From assembly GCA_000510425.1 (NCBI GenBank), contig AZKM01000006.1, positions 129,897 through 193,896 of the forward strand: DNA of 64,000 nucleotides, in the 5' to 3' direction. Each line of letters starts with the position of its first letter. Within the stretch, counting starts at the first letter, position 1. The notes beneath the pieces are model-generated. The model ran no database searches, had not been told where the DNA came from, and saw only the letters and a program-made list of their open reading frames with translations. Of this stretch, positions 37,100-46,687 are shown one piece after another. The DNA comes from Eubacterium nodatum ATCC 33099. Lineage in GTDB: Bacteria; Bacillota; Clostridia; Peptostreptococcales; Anaerovoracaceae. The translations under genes and the position numbers were made by a program.

Positions 37100-37750
37100 C
37101 TATATTACAGAAATAAAATCGTTTACAGCCTTCTCTATATCATCTTCTCCAAAAATTGCAGAACCTGCAACAACAATATCAACTCCGGCATCTACAATCT
37201 TTTCTACATTGTCCATTTTGATACCTCCGTCAATTTCTATTTGAAAGTCATATCCCATATTCTCCCTAATTTCCACAAGTTTTCTTACTTTTCTCAGTAC
37301 TGAAGAAATGAATTTTTGACCTCCGAACCCGGGGTTTACTGACATAATAAGAACAAGGTCGATCTCTTCTAAAATATTCTCTAAAGTAGACACAGGTGTT
37401 GAAGGATTCAGAGATACACCTGCTCCCACACCATAGGATTTAATATGCTGAACTGTTCTGTGAAGATGGGGACATGCTTCCTGATGTACCGTGATAAAAT
37501 CAGTTTTTTCCGTAATGAAATCAGGAATATATTTATCCGGGTTTTCAATCATCAGGTGCACATCGTAACCGGCAGTACAATAATTATCAAGACTCTTCAT
37601 AACCGATGAACCAAAGCTTATATTAGGTACAAAGTGTCCATCCATAACATCAATGTGTATATAGTCCGCCCCTGCATTTGAAGCTTTAACTGCATTTTCT
37701 CCTAACTTGGAGAAGTCTGCCGATAAAATCGAAGGTGACAATTTTGCCAT
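37100..37750 (-). CDS. rpe: Ribulose-phosphate 3-epimerase
   Basis: Rpe interconverts ribulose 5-phosphate and xylulose 5-phosphate. The TIM-barrel protein starts MAKLSPSILSADF and carries the metal/catalytic residues in HIDVMDGHFVPN and VHLMIENP. MSVNPGFGGQKF, EIDGGI and the phosphate-binding VAGSAIFG complete the set. I choose the ATG at 37748-37750 (216 residues), two bases after the rsgA stop; a GTG three codons earlier overlaps rsgA and cannot be excluded. It is the last gene of the long minus-strand cluster. Confidence 0.94.
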   Translation of the reverse strand: MAKLSPSILSADFSKLGENAVKASNAGADYIHIDVMDGHFVPNISFGSSVMKSLDNYCTAGYDVHLMIENPDKYIPDFITEKTDFITVHQEACPHLHRTVQHIKSYGVGAGVSLNPSTPVSTLENILEEIDLVLIMSVNPGFGGQKFISSVLRKVRKLVEIRENMGYDFQIEIDGGIKMDNVEKIVDAGVDIVVAGSAIFGEDDIEKAVNDFISVI

Positions 37751-37752
37751 TA

Positions 37753-38628
37753 TTACCACTTCTTCCTTTCTAATAACTCTTTATAATTTTTCTTATATGA
37801 TTCATATCTTTTAGGATCTATTCTTCCCTCTCGCAAACCGAGCAAAACCCTGCATCCGGGCTCATGTATATGACTGCAGTTATCAAACCTGCAGCCACCA
37901 CTTTCAAGGCTTAATGTCTTTATTTCCGGATAAAATTTACTTAAATCCTCTTCATCTATCTCACTTAAATCAAATGATGTGAACCCCGGAGTATCGTAAA
38001 TAAATCCTCCCTTAGGTGTTTCAAACATTTCAACATGCCTTGTGGTATGCTTTCCTCTTTTAGTCTTTCTGCTGATTTCAGATGTTTCTGCATAGGCATA
38101 GGGAAGCAGTGCATTTATAATGGTTGATTTTCCCACACCCGAAGGTCCTGCAAAAGCTGTACATTTTCCTTCTATCAGGTTAAATAATCCTCCGGTTCCC
38201 CGTTTATTTTCCGCTGAAACCATCACAACATCATATATGTCTTTATATGGTTTTACAAAATCTAACGCCAGTTTTTCTGAGATCAAATCTGCTTTATTCA
38301 TACATAGAACCGGCTTCACTCCTTTGCTTTCTGCCATTATTAAAAACTTATCTATCAAATCAAAGTTGGGCTTTGGATTCTTTGCAGCAAATGTGACCAC
38401 TATACAGTCCACATTGGATATAGGAGGTCTTATAAAATGATTTTTTCTCGGAAAAAGCTTATCAATTACTCCATTACCATCAGAAAGAACTTCAATTTCA
38501 ACAATATCACCTACTGTTAATGTAATATTATCTTTTTTGAAAATTCCTCTCCCTCTGGTCTGTATAATTCCATCGGTGGTCTTTACATAATAAAAACCAC
38601 CGATTCCTTTAATAATTCTGCCTATCAT
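37753..38628 (-). CDS. rsgA: Ribosome small subunit-dependent GTPase RsgA
   Basis: RsgA is a circularly permuted GTPase that checks 30S assembly. The 291-residue protein has an N-terminal OB domain. The GTPase motifs come in permuted order, G4 (NKAD), then G1 (GPSGVGKST), then G3 (DTPG). A C-terminal zinc knuckle carries CRFDNCSHIHEPGC. Length is normal. It starts three bases after prkC, as in Bacillus where prpC-prkC-rsgA-rpe are also together. Confidence 0.95.
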   Translation of the reverse strand: MIGRIIKGIGGFYYVKTTDGIIQTRGRGIFKKDNITLTVGDIVEIEVLSDGNGVIDKLFPRKNHFIRPPISNVDCIVVTFAAKNPKPNFDLIDKFLIMAESKGVKPVLCMNKADLISEKLALDFVKPYKDIYDVVMVSAENKRGTGGLFNLIEGKCTAFAGPSGVGKSTIINALLPYAYAETSEISRKTKRGKHTTRHVEMFETPKGGFIYDTPGFTSFDLSEIDEEDLSKFYPEIKTLSLESGGCRFDNCSHIHEPGCRVLLGLREGRIDPKRYESYKKNYKELLERKKW

Positions 38629-38631
38629 ATT

Positions 38632-40353
38632 TTATTTATCGTCTTTGTCATCAGGATCCGGTTTTACTTCCGGTGCACCTTTGCTGATTTTAATGTTTAC
38701 AGTAGTTCCTTTCTTAAGTTTAGTACCTGCATCATATTGCTGCCAGAAAACAGTTCCCTTCGTATAAGTATCGTTTTCTTCAACAAGACTTTTACCTACC
38801 TCAAGCTTATTTTTACGCAATAACTTTACTGCTTCTTGATAAGTAAGTCCCATCAGTGACGGCATTGTTACTTCAACGGTTTTCTTTCCCTCACACACAA
38901 CTATACTTACTTTCGTTCCCTTTTCGGCTACGGCATTTCCGGTTGGACTTTGACTCATTATCTGATTTTTTTCAAACTTATCACTTTTTTCATATCTGAT
39001 ATTGGTGTCAAGTTCAAATCCCTTTTCTTTCAGCAGAGCTTTAATTGAGTCTTCATCATATGTTTTTCCAATCAGGTTCGGCACTGTGTTCGTTGCCTTA
39101 CCTGCACTTATATTCAAGGTAACGGTAGTGCCTTTTTCAACTTTTTCGTAAGCTTTCGGATCCTGTTTGGCAACCTTTCCCTTATCGACAGTATCACTTG
39201 ATACCTTATCTCCTTTTTCAACCTTAAGACCTGCATCTTCCAGACTCTTCTTAGCCTCCGAATAACTTAAATCAACAACATTAGGCACTTCCACCTTTTT
39301 ACCGCCGATAACACCGGTTCCAATTAAAGCCCCGAAAACCACAGCAGTAAAAAGAATTACACCTGCTGCAACAGCAAATATCATTTTTTTCTTCTTATTC
39401 TTATCCTTCTTTTTGTTCTTTCCTTTTTTATCTTCATCATGGTCATCGGAAATATCATCTCTTGTTGGGTTTGGATAAGGATTTGATGGTGCTGCTTTAT
39501 CTTTTGCCACAAATACTGAATCCCCAACCATTCGTGTTACAAATTCAATATTCTTCAGATCCTCAAGCATCTCGTCTGCACTCGCAAATCTATTGGACTG
39601 GAACTTATCTGTCGCTTTCATCACAATCTTTTCAAGAGCCGGAGGAATCCCCGGAATAATTGTCGAAGGTGATTTGATTTCATCATTTATATGCATAAGT
39701 GCAACCTGAACGGGATTATCACCGTCGAAAGGAATCTTTCCTGTAAGCATTTCATACAGAACAATTCCCAAGGAATAAATATCTGACCTCTCATCAACAT
39801 AAGCACCCCTTGCCTGTTCCGGAGAAAAATAATGCACAGAACCCATTATTCTGCTGGTTTCCGTCAGGGTTGCATCGCTTACCGCCTTGGCAATACCAAA
39901 ATCACCCAGCTTTGCCACTCCATCTTTGGTAAGCATTATGTTATGCGGTTTAATATCTCTATGAATAATATTGTTCCTATGGGCAAGGCTGAGAGCAGAT
40001 GCTACCTGTTTTGTAATTTCTATGGCAACCTTATAATCCATAGGAGCCTGTTCTTTGATTATATCGCTTAAAGGTTTTCCATCTATAAGTTCCATCACTA
40101 TAAAGTGAATATCACCTTCATGACCTACATCATATACACTTGTTATATTAGAATGCTGCAGTCCTGCAGCTGCCTGTGATTCTTTTCTAAAGCTGTCTAC
40201 AAACTGTACATCCTTAGTATACTCAGGTCTTAAAATCTTAATAGCAACAAACCTGTTCAGAAGGCGATCCTTAGCCTTATACACTACAGCCATTCCGCCT
40301 TCACCGATTTTTTCAATCAATTCATATCTGCCAACTAATAGTTTATTACTCAT
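38632..40353 (-). CDS. prkC: Serine/threonine protein kinase with three PASTA domains (PrkC)
   Basis: PrkC is the membrane kinase that senses muropeptides or lipid II. The kinase domain (about 10-265) has the glycine loop IGEGGMAVVYKA, the invariant lysine in VAIKIL, catalytic IIHRDIKPHN and the magnesium DFGIAKA. A basic juxtamembrane stretch (KKGKNKKKDKNKKKK) precedes one membrane helix (about 326-350). Three PASTA repeats begin at VEVPNVVDLSYSEA, TNTVPNLIGKTYDED and TVEVTMPSLMGLTYQEA. I use the ATG at 40351-40353, which has GGAGG nine bases upstream; an in-frame ATG three codons earlier touches that site. Its start overlaps the end of prpC by 8 bases. Confidence 0.95.
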   Translation of the reverse strand: MSNKLLVGRYELIEKIGEGGMAVVYKAKDRLLNRFVAIKILRPEYTKDVQFVDSFRKESQAAAGLQHSNITSVYDVGHEGDIHFIVMELIDGKPLSDIIKEQAPMDYKVAIEITKQVASALSLAHRNNIIHRDIKPHNIMLTKDGVAKLGDFGIAKAVSDATLTETSRIMGSVHYFSPEQARGAYVDERSDIYSLGIVLYEMLTGKIPFDGDNPVQVALMHINDEIKSPSTIIPGIPPALEKIVMKATDKFQSNRFASADEMLEDLKNIEFVTRMVGDSVFVAKDKAAPSNPYPNPTRDDISDDHDEDKKGKNKKKDKNKKKKMIFAVAAGVILFTAVVFGALIGTGVIGGKKVEVPNVVDLSYSEAKKSLEDAGLKVEKGDKVSSDTVDKGKVAKQDPKAYEKVEKGTTVTLNISAGKATNTVPNLIGKTYDEDSIKALLKEKGFELDTNIRYEKSDKFEKNQIMSQSPTGNAVAEKGTKVSIVVCEGKKTVEVTMPSLMGLTYQEAVKLLRKNKLEVGKSLVEENDTYTKGTVFWQQYDAGTKLKKGTTVNIKISKGAPEVKPDPDDKDDK

Positions 40354-41092
40354 ATAAATCATCCTCCGAAATCTTTAAGCAAATAACTGTTATATTATCT
40401 CCTCCACCGTTGTCATTTGCTGTTTCAATAAAATCGCAACATAAACTTCCCATGGACTGTGCCTTCGGAATCATTCTCTTCATTTCCGCTTCATTCACCT
40501 CGCCATATAGACCATCCGTACACATTATTATAATATCATCGTGGTTTACAGGCGTTATGAAGAAATCCACATCCATCTTTTCTTCAGCTCCAACTGCCCT
40601 TGTTATCATATTCTTTTTATCGTGATTCTCAGCTTCCCTGCTGGTTATCACGCCGGCTTTTAACAGGCTGTTCACATAGGTATGGTCTTCCGTTATCTGA
40701 ATTAACTTATCATTTCTAAATAGGTACGCTCTACTGTCTCCGATATTACATATATAGGCCTTGTCCCTGTTTATACATGTAACCACCATGGTTGTTGCCA
40801 TACCTCTATTCTGCTCAAATTTCTCTGAACTCTTCAGAATCTCCATATTTGCCCGCTTCATGCCTTCCAGAAGATATTCCCTGATGTCAGCTTCAGTTGC
40901 AGCTTCAGGTAATTCATTCTTGTCTACAAAATCGGCAACTTCCATTACTGCCGTCCTGCTGGCAATTTCTCCCGAATTACTGCCGCCTACCCCATCAGCA
41001 ATGACAAATATTTTTTTATGAGGAATGACATAACATGCATCTTCATTGTTACTGCGTCGTCTTCCCTTGTCGGTTTTGAAACCTACCTCCAT
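40346..41092 (-). CDS. prpC: PP2C-family protein phosphatase PrpC
   Basis: PrpC removes phosphate from PrkC and its targets. The 248-residue protein has the PP2C metal-binding motifs in order: RRRSNNEDA, VIADGVGGSNSGEIAS, ATTMVV, CNIGDSRAYLF, EDHTYVN, MCTDGLYGEV and NGGGDNITVI. Its stop overlaps the prkC start. It follows rsmB by about 30 bases, as in many Firmicutes. Confidence 0.95.
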   Translation of the reverse strand: MEVGFKTDKGRRRSNNEDACYVIPHKKIFVIADGVGGSNSGEIASRTAVMEVADFVDKNELPEAATEADIREYLLEGMKRANMEILKSSEKFEQNRGMATTMVVTCINRDKAYICNIGDSRAYLFRNDKLIQITEDHTYVNSLLKAGVITSREAENHDKKNMITRAVGAEEKMDVDFFITPVNHDDIIIMCTDGLYGEVNEAEMKRMIPKAQSMGSLCCDFIETANDNGGGDNITVICLKISEDDLYE

Positions 41093-41122
41093 TATAAAAA
41101 AGGCTCCTTTCTGCCATCAATT

Positions 41123-42405
41123 TTAGCAAAATCTCTCCAGTATTGCAAAGTAAAACCCATCTGTTCCATCAATATTAGGGAAAAGCCTTCTCTGCGTTTT
41201 TAATTCAAAATCCTTACAGCTTTCTAAAAAATTCATAACTACAGCTTCATTCTCAAACTTATTTATCGTGCAAGTGCTATATATCAATCTGCCTCCCGGT
41301 TTAAGATAACCGGCACTATTTCTTAAAATCTTAAATTGCTTATCTGCAAGTTCTTCAGCTGAATCTATCACAGGTCTATATTTTATTTCAGGCTTTCGCC
41401 TAAATACTCCAAGACCGCTGCATGGGACATCGCATATAACCTTATCTGCTTTATCCTTTAAACTGTAATCCATTTTCAGGGCATCTCCCAATTTAGGCTT
41501 TACAATATCAAGTCCCAGCCTATCAACCTGGCTACTCATATTTAACAATTTTTGTTCGAAAATGTCAAAAGAAATAATTTCACCTTGATTCTCCATCATT
41601 TCAGCTGCACAAAACGACTTTCCCCCCGGAGCTGCGCATACATCTATAATGAAATCGTTCTTCTTCGGCTCAAGACCGCTGATTGCAATAACAGAAGCCG
41701 GATCTTGAACAGAAAAAAGTCCTTCTCTATATTCTTCAGTTCGCAAAATGTCACTTCCTGCAATCTGCAGCATGTTAATTTTTTCATCTATATCTAAAAC
41801 TTCAAATCCCCTTGATATTAAAGCATCTTTAAGCTCTGCTTTGGAAATCTTAGTGGTATTCACTCTTATCGTAAAAGGAGGAACTTCATTTCCGGCTTTC
41901 AAAAGTTCTTCTGTAAAGTCATATCCAAACTGCTCTTTCCAAAGTTCAACTATGGATTTATCCACAGAATATTGATTTACTAATCTTTTTCCCCGTTTTC
42001 TAATATTTTCGGGAAAGGATATACTATTTTTTTCCTTATAAAAGTTCGCAAAATTCTATTTATGGATTTATAGTGCCTGCTGCAATTTATCTTCGCTAGA
42101 TTGACAGTTTCACATACTGCCGCATATTCCGGAACTGATTCCATGAATACAAGCTGAAAAATCCCTATCCTGAGAAAAACCTTTACCCTGGAAGGTAAAT
42201 CTGCATATCCGTCTATTACAATCTGGGAAAGTAGATAATCCAGATAGAGCCTCTTCTCTGTTACGCCGTAAACAAGTTCACGAACAAATCCCTGCGATTC
42301 AGGTCTGATCCTGTGGATTTGATTATTTAACTCTATATTTGAATAGGTATCATTCTCCTCCATTCTGAGAAGAACTTTATATGCTGCTAATCTATTTTTG
42401 TCCAT
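41123..42405 (-). pseudogene. rsmB: 16S rRNA (cytosine-967) methyltransferase RsmB, split by a frameshift
   Basis: RsmB methylates C967 of 16S rRNA. Its NusB-like N-terminal domain is read from the ATG at 42403-42405 for 141 codons and ends PFPKILENGEKD at a TAG at 41980-41982. The methyltransferase domain continues in another frame: going upstream from a GTG at 41963-41965, the frame stays open through KRLVNQYS, which is what RsmB proteins have before this point. One extra A in the A5 run at 41986-41990 would join both halves into a normal protein of about 430 residues. The methyltransferase part is otherwise intact (APGGKSFCAAEM, DVPCSGLG, STCTINKFENE with both catalytic cysteines). Either one base is missing in the assembly or the gene is truly broken. 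Restart at the GTG has no ribosome-binding site. Confidence 0.88.
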
Positions 42406-42432
42406 AATAATATCCGTTTCAGCTCTTTTGAA

Positions 42433-43140
42433 CTAATTTCTGTTCCTTATCACCAGGACTCTGAGAAGATTTGCAGCGGCAACAGCCACAGCAGCAATAT
42501 AAGTCATTGCAGCGGCTCCAAGCACCTTCTTAGAACCTGCAATATCCTGACTTGAAACCAAATTCAGTGCTTCCATCTGTTTTATAGCTCGATGGCTTGC
42601 ATCAAATTCCACCGGAAGAGTAATTATATGAAATACTAATACCGCAATAAAAGCTATAATTCCAAGGTCTAAAAGTCTAAGCCCCAAACTGCTGTTCACA
42701 GAATTAACAGACATGAGAATTATACCTGCTATAATCAGAAGCCATGATATTCTTGATGAAAAATTAACTACGGGCACTATGGCATTTCTGAATTTAAGAG
42801 GAAAATAACCTTTTGAATGCTGTATTGCATGACCTGCTTCATGACATGCTACACTCACTGCGCTTACCGTCGCTGCACCGTATACTGATTCAGATAAGTT
42901 TAAAGTCCTGTTTCCCGGATTATAATTATCTGTTAAATTTCCTGAAACAGCTACAATTTTCACATTCTGAAGTCCGTTTCTGTCCAAAACAACCCTTGCA
43001 GCCTGTGCACCGGTTAATCCCTTAGAATTTCTAATTCTTGAATATCTTCCAAATGTAGATTGAACTTTTGCCTGGGCTATCATAGAAAAGATAATAGCCG
43101 GTATAAGCAAAATTATTGTACTGTCATAACCAAAAAACAT
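42433..43140 (-). CDS. Membrane zinc metallopeptidase (YugP-like, Zn_peptidase_2 family)
   Basis: The 235-residue membrane protein has an N-terminal hydrophobic helix (TIILLIPAIIFSMIAQ), the zinc motif HEAGH at about residue 100, and three or so further membrane helices. This is the layout of the neutral zinc peptidases annotated YugP in Bacillus; the substrate is unknown. It is inserted between fmt and rsmB, which are neighbours in Bacillus, and this position recurs in other Clostridia as far as I recall. The gap to fmt is 12 bases. Confidence 0.88.
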   Translation of the reverse strand: MFFGYDSTIILLIPAIIFSMIAQAKVQSTFGRYSRIRNSKGLTGAQAARVVLDRNGLQNVKIVAVSGNLTDNYNPGNRTLNLSESVYGAATVSAVSVACHEAGHAIQHSKGYFPLKFRNAIVPVVNFSSRISWLLIIAGIILMSVNSVNSSLGLRLLDLGIIAFIAVLVFHIITLPVEFDASHRAIKQMEALNLVSSQDIAGSKKVLGAAAMTYIAAVAVAAANLLRVLVIRNRN

Positions 43141-43152
43141 GATATCACCTCT

Positions 43153-44127
43153 TTATTCCAATACCTTTCCAATTTCTATTTTGTGTCCCCTGATGAAATC
43201 AGCTGCCCTCACTCTTTTCTTTCCCGGAAGCTGCAACTCTTCTATATTTAAATATCCTTCACCGCATTTAACAATAATTCCTGTTGAATCCGCTGATAAA
43301 ACAGCTCCGGGCACAGCCTTTTTTAAAGTTCTCTTCTCCGGTTTAATCCCTGCATCCTGATTATCTCCAACATTATCACGCAATGCAACAGCTTTCCAAA
43401 GCTTCATATTAGCGCCATTGTACCGACAAAACGCACCCGGCCAAGGATCAAATGCTCTTATCTTCTGCTGAATATGAAAAGCACTTTTCGTAAAATCCAC
43501 TGCACCATCTTTTTTTTCAATTCTGGGAGCATATGTGGCAATGCTTTCATCCTGTTTTTTGTACTTTGCCTGTCCGTTTTCTATAAGAGTCAGGGTTTCT
43601 GCCATCAGCTCTGCTCCCATAAGGGAAAGTTCATCGTGTATATCCTTGAAATTCTTATCTCCGATTTCAGTTTCCGCTTTGGAAATCATATCCCCTGAGT
43701 CAAGCCCTTCTTCCATTTTCATTATAGTCACACCTGTTCTCTTATCCCCCTGCAAAATTGCCTGCTGTATCGGAGCTGCACCCCTCAACTTTGGAAGAAG
43801 AGAGCCGTGTACATTAAAACATCCAACCTTGGGCATGTCCAAAATATCTCTTTTTAAAATTTGACCATAGGCAACCACTATGATTGCATCAGCATCAAAT
43901 TCTTTCATCTTTGCCTTTTCTTCTAATGCCTTGTTAATATTTTCAGGTTGCAACACTGATATACCGCAATCAACTGCTGCCTTTTTAACAGGAGAAAAAG
44001 TGACTTTTCCTCTGTTTCCTGCTCTGTCCGGCTGGGTTACAACATATCCGATATCATGCCCCTCTTCTACTAATTTTTCTAAAACAGGAACGGCAAAATC
44101 AGGAGTTCCCATAAAAATAAGTTTCAT
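43153..44127 (-). CDS. fmt: Methionyl-tRNA formyltransferase
   Basis: Fmt formylates initiator methionyl-tRNA. The 324-residue protein has the formyltransferase N-terminus (MKLIFMGTPDFAVPVLEKL), the catalytic core with FNVHGSLLPKLRGAAPIQQAI (asparagine and histidine) and GVTIMKMEEGLDSGDM. The C-terminal OB-like tRNA-binding domain includes GILS-type residues around GEGYLNIEELQLPGKKR. It follows def by five bases, the classical pair. Confidence 0.96.
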   Translation of the reverse strand: MKLIFMGTPDFAVPVLEKLVEEGHDIGYVVTQPDRAGNRGKVTFSPVKKAAVDCGISVLQPENINKALEEKAKMKEFDADAIIVVAYGQILKRDILDMPKVGCFNVHGSLLPKLRGAAPIQQAILQGDKRTGVTIMKMEEGLDSGDMISKAETEIGDKNFKDIHDELSLMGAELMAETLTLIENGQAKYKKQDESIATYAPRIEKKDGAVDFTKSAFHIQQKIRAFDPWPGAFCRYNGANMKLWKAVALRDNVGDNQDAGIKPEKRTLKKAVPGAVLSADSTGIIVKCGEGYLNIEELQLPGKKRVRAADFIRGHKIEIGKVLE

Positions 44128-44132
44128 AAACT

Positions 44133-44618
44133 CTACACTCCCTCTTCGTATTCTAACGCCGGATCATGAATATTACTTGCCTTATCTGTGTATAAAATTC
44201 CCTCTAAATGGTCATATTCATGACACATAACTCTGGCCTCAAAGCCCTCAAATTCATACTCTTTCCAATTTCCGTCAATATCTTGTGCTCTCATTTTGAT
44301 TTTTTCGGGTCTTTCAACTGTACCGACAAGTCCCGGCACACTCAAACAGCCTTCTTCGCCAACCTGACTTCCTTCTCTTTCATATATTTCCGGATTGATC
44401 ATATAATATATATTTCCGGATTCCGGAACAGGCTCTGCCACGAACATTCTACGCATGATACCCACCTGTGGAGCTGCCAGTCCGACTCCAAGTTCTGAAT
44501 GCATGGTATCAACCATATCTTCCAGTATAAGTCTTATTCTGTCAGTCACTTCAGATACTTCCCGGCATTTTTTCCTTAAAATATCATCACCTTTTTTTAC
44601 TATATTTCTTATCGCCAT
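44133..44618 (-). CDS. def: Peptide deformylase
   Basis: Deformylase removes the N-formyl group from nascent proteins. All three motifs are present in the 161-residue protein: GVGLAAPQVG (motif 1), EEGCLSVPG (motif 2, metal cysteine) and HEYDHLEGILY (motif 3, HExxH metal ligands). It lies between priA and fmt. Confidence 0.97.
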   Translation of the reverse strand: MAIRNIVKKGDDILRKKCREVSEVTDRIRLILEDMVDTMHSELGVGLAAPQVGIMRRMFVAEPVPESGNIYYMINPEIYEREGSQVGEEGCLSVPGLVGTVERPEKIKMRAQDIDGNWKEYEFEGFEARVMCHEYDHLEGILYTDKASNIHDPALEYEEGV

Positions 44619-44669
44619 ATTTGTTGATGAGGCTTCCGGTCCTCAAGAATCTCCTTTCCACAATAAATA

Positions 44670-46679
44670 CTAAAAAGTACTGTATGGATTCACATCAATA
44701 GTCTGAACCCATTTTTGCTTTTTCATTTTTCTATTCTGAGCTTCATAAAATCTCAAGTAATGAATATACTTATTTCGTGCACCTTTTGGACACTTAATAA
44801 GTATATTATATCTAAAGTTGTCTTTACCCTTAAAGTTCTCTGATAATCTGGGCTCAAATATATTCTCAGCTCTTTCAAGCCCTGCTTTAATCAAATAATT
44901 TCTGCAATCTCTCGCAGCATTCTCTGCAATTTCTTCATTCTGAGATGTAAACTCCACTGCAATCAGGTCTGTATACGGCGGATATTTCATAAAATTTCTA
45001 ATAATTATTTCCTGCCTGAAAAAACTTCTATAGTCGTGATTTGCAGCCGAGTTTATTGCAAAATTATCAGGAGAATAAGTCTGTACAATTACTTTTCCTT
45101 GTTTCTCACCCCTGCCGGCTCTTCCCGCAACCTGGGTTATAAGCTGAAAGGTTCGCTCTGTCGCACGATAATCCGGAATGTTTAAGCTGCTGTCAGCTGA
45201 AATAACTCCAACTAAACCTACATTCTTAAAATCCAGTCCCTTTGCAACAAGCTGGGTTCCTATAAGTATGCGAATCTTTCCCTTTGCAAAGTTCTTAATC
45301 ATTCTATCTATTTCCCCGGTATTTTTTGCTGTATCCAAGTCGAACCTGGCTGCCGTTTCACTTGGAAAAATCTTGGAAACTTCTTCTTCAACCTGTTCAG
45401 TTCCTATCCCGAAAAATTTAATTTCATCACTTTTGCAACCGGGACATCTACGAGGAACCGGCTGCTTTCTTCCACAATAATGACAAACTGCCGCATTTTC
45501 CCCCTTATGATATACCATCGTTATTCCACATTCGTGACATTTAATGGTTTCTCCACAGCTTACGCAGGTTATAGAAGTGGAAAAACCCCTTCGATTTAAG
45601 AATAAAATCACCTGTTCCCCTGCTGAAAGAGTTGCATTGATGCTTTCACTCAAATCCCTGCTAAACATAGTCCGATTTCCCTGTTTCAGCTCATTCCGCA
45701 TATCTATGATCTTAACATGGGGAAGTTCGATACTATTATACCTTTTATTCATCTCAAGCAAGGTGTAAATCCCTTCCCTCGCCCTCTGATAGCTTACAAC
45801 CGACGGAGTGGCACTGCCCAAAATCATAGTACCTTTGCTGTACATCAATCTTTTAGCTGCAATATCAACAGTGTCGTATTTAGGTGTCTGGTCAGACTTA
45901 TATGTAGCTTCATGTTCTTCATCAAGTATGATAAGTCCCAGATTCTCTGCAGGAGCAAAAACACCGATTCTGGCACCGATTATTATTTTAGCTTTACCTG
46001 ATCTGACTCTGCTCCATTCGTCATATCTCTGCCGTACAGTCAGCTTACTATGCAGCAAAGCTATTTTATCTTCTCCAAAACGATGTGCAAACCTCTGAAC
46101 CACCTGCCTTGTAAGGGCAATTTCCGGAACTAACACTATTGATGTTTTACCCTGATTAAGTGCTTCAGAAACAGCCTGAAGATATACCTCTGTTTTTCCG
46201 CTTCCTGTAACCCCGTGTAAAAGAAAACTTTCATTTTTTTCATTTACGATCGAATCTTTGATTTTCAATAAGCACTTGTGCTGTTCAGAAGTCAAAACCT
46301 GAATTTCTGCTTCCTCATCGCCTATATTTTTTTCCGGAATTTTTTCCTTGCCGTTTCTGGAAGCTTTTCCCGGGGGGATGAAACAGTTAATTCCATCTAT
46401 ATATTTAATACCGTATCTTTGGCGCATCCAGGACACTGTAGAAATCATCTCTTCAGTCAAAGATATAGTATCATCGACAGAATCGATTTCTTTAATCTTA
46501 CCTATATCGAAATCCGGTTCCACATCAGTTTCAAATACAAAACCTCGTTTTAGCTTCTTGCTCTTTCCAAAGGTTAAATTTGCCACTTGCCCAACTTTAA
46601 GAGGTTTCTTGCTTGCATAGGTGTAAAGTTCATCTGTATATCTGCTTTTATTGTCAATTACAAAATTACCGTAATACAT
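44670..46679 (-). CDS. priA: Primosomal protein N' (PriA helicase)
   Basis: PriA restarts stalled replication forks. The protein of about 669 residues has an N-terminal DNA 3'-end-binding domain, the helicase motifs GVTGSGKTEVYL (Walker A), ILDEEHEATYKSDQ (DEEH) and SATPSV. Eight zinc-binding cysteines follow (CVSCGETIKCHECG...CHYCG...CPGC), and then motifs V and VI (GTQLVAKGLDF, QVAGRAGRG). It is shorter than the 800-residue Bacillus protein, the difference lying in the N-terminal part. I start it at the ATG at 46677-46679; a GTG two codons upstream is possible. Confidence 0.95.
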   Translation of the reverse strand: MYYGNFVIDNKSRYTDELYTYASKKPLKVGQVANLTFGKSKKLKRGFVFETDVEPDFDIGKIKEIDSVDDTISLTEEMISTVSWMRQRYGIKYIDGINCFIPPGKASRNGKEKIPEKNIGDEEAEIQVLTSEQHKCLLKIKDSIVNEKNESFLLHGVTGSGKTEVYLQAVSEALNQGKTSIVLVPEIALTRQVVQRFAHRFGEDKIALLHSKLTVRQRYDEWSRVRSGKAKIIIGARIGVFAPAENLGLIILDEEHEATYKSDQTPKYDTVDIAAKRLMYSKGTMILGSATPSVVSYQRAREGIYTLLEMNKRYNSIELPHVKIIDMRNELKQGNRTMFSRDLSESINATLSAGEQVILFLNRRGFSTSITCVSCGETIKCHECGITMVYHKGENAAVCHYCGRKQPVPRRCPGCKSDEIKFFGIGTEQVEEEVSKIFPSETAARFDLDTAKNTGEIDRMIKNFAKGKIRILIGTQLVAKGLDFKNVGLVGVISADSSLNIPDYRATERTFQLITQVAGRAGRGEKQGKVIVQTYSPDNFAINSAANHDYRSFFRQEIIIRNFMKYPPYTDLIAVEFTSQNEEIAENAARDCRNYLIKAGLERAENIFEPRLSENFKGKDNFRYNILIKCPKGARNKYIHYLRFYEAQNRKMKKQKWVQTIDVNPYSTF

Positions 46680-46687
46680 CTTCACTC

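Noticed and set aside
41975..41995. Programmed -1 frameshift in rsmB
   Set aside because: The zero-frame codons are GGG GAA AAA GAT, which do not make an X XXY YYZ slippery heptamer, and the A-run of five is short for polymerase slippage. A missing base is simpler.
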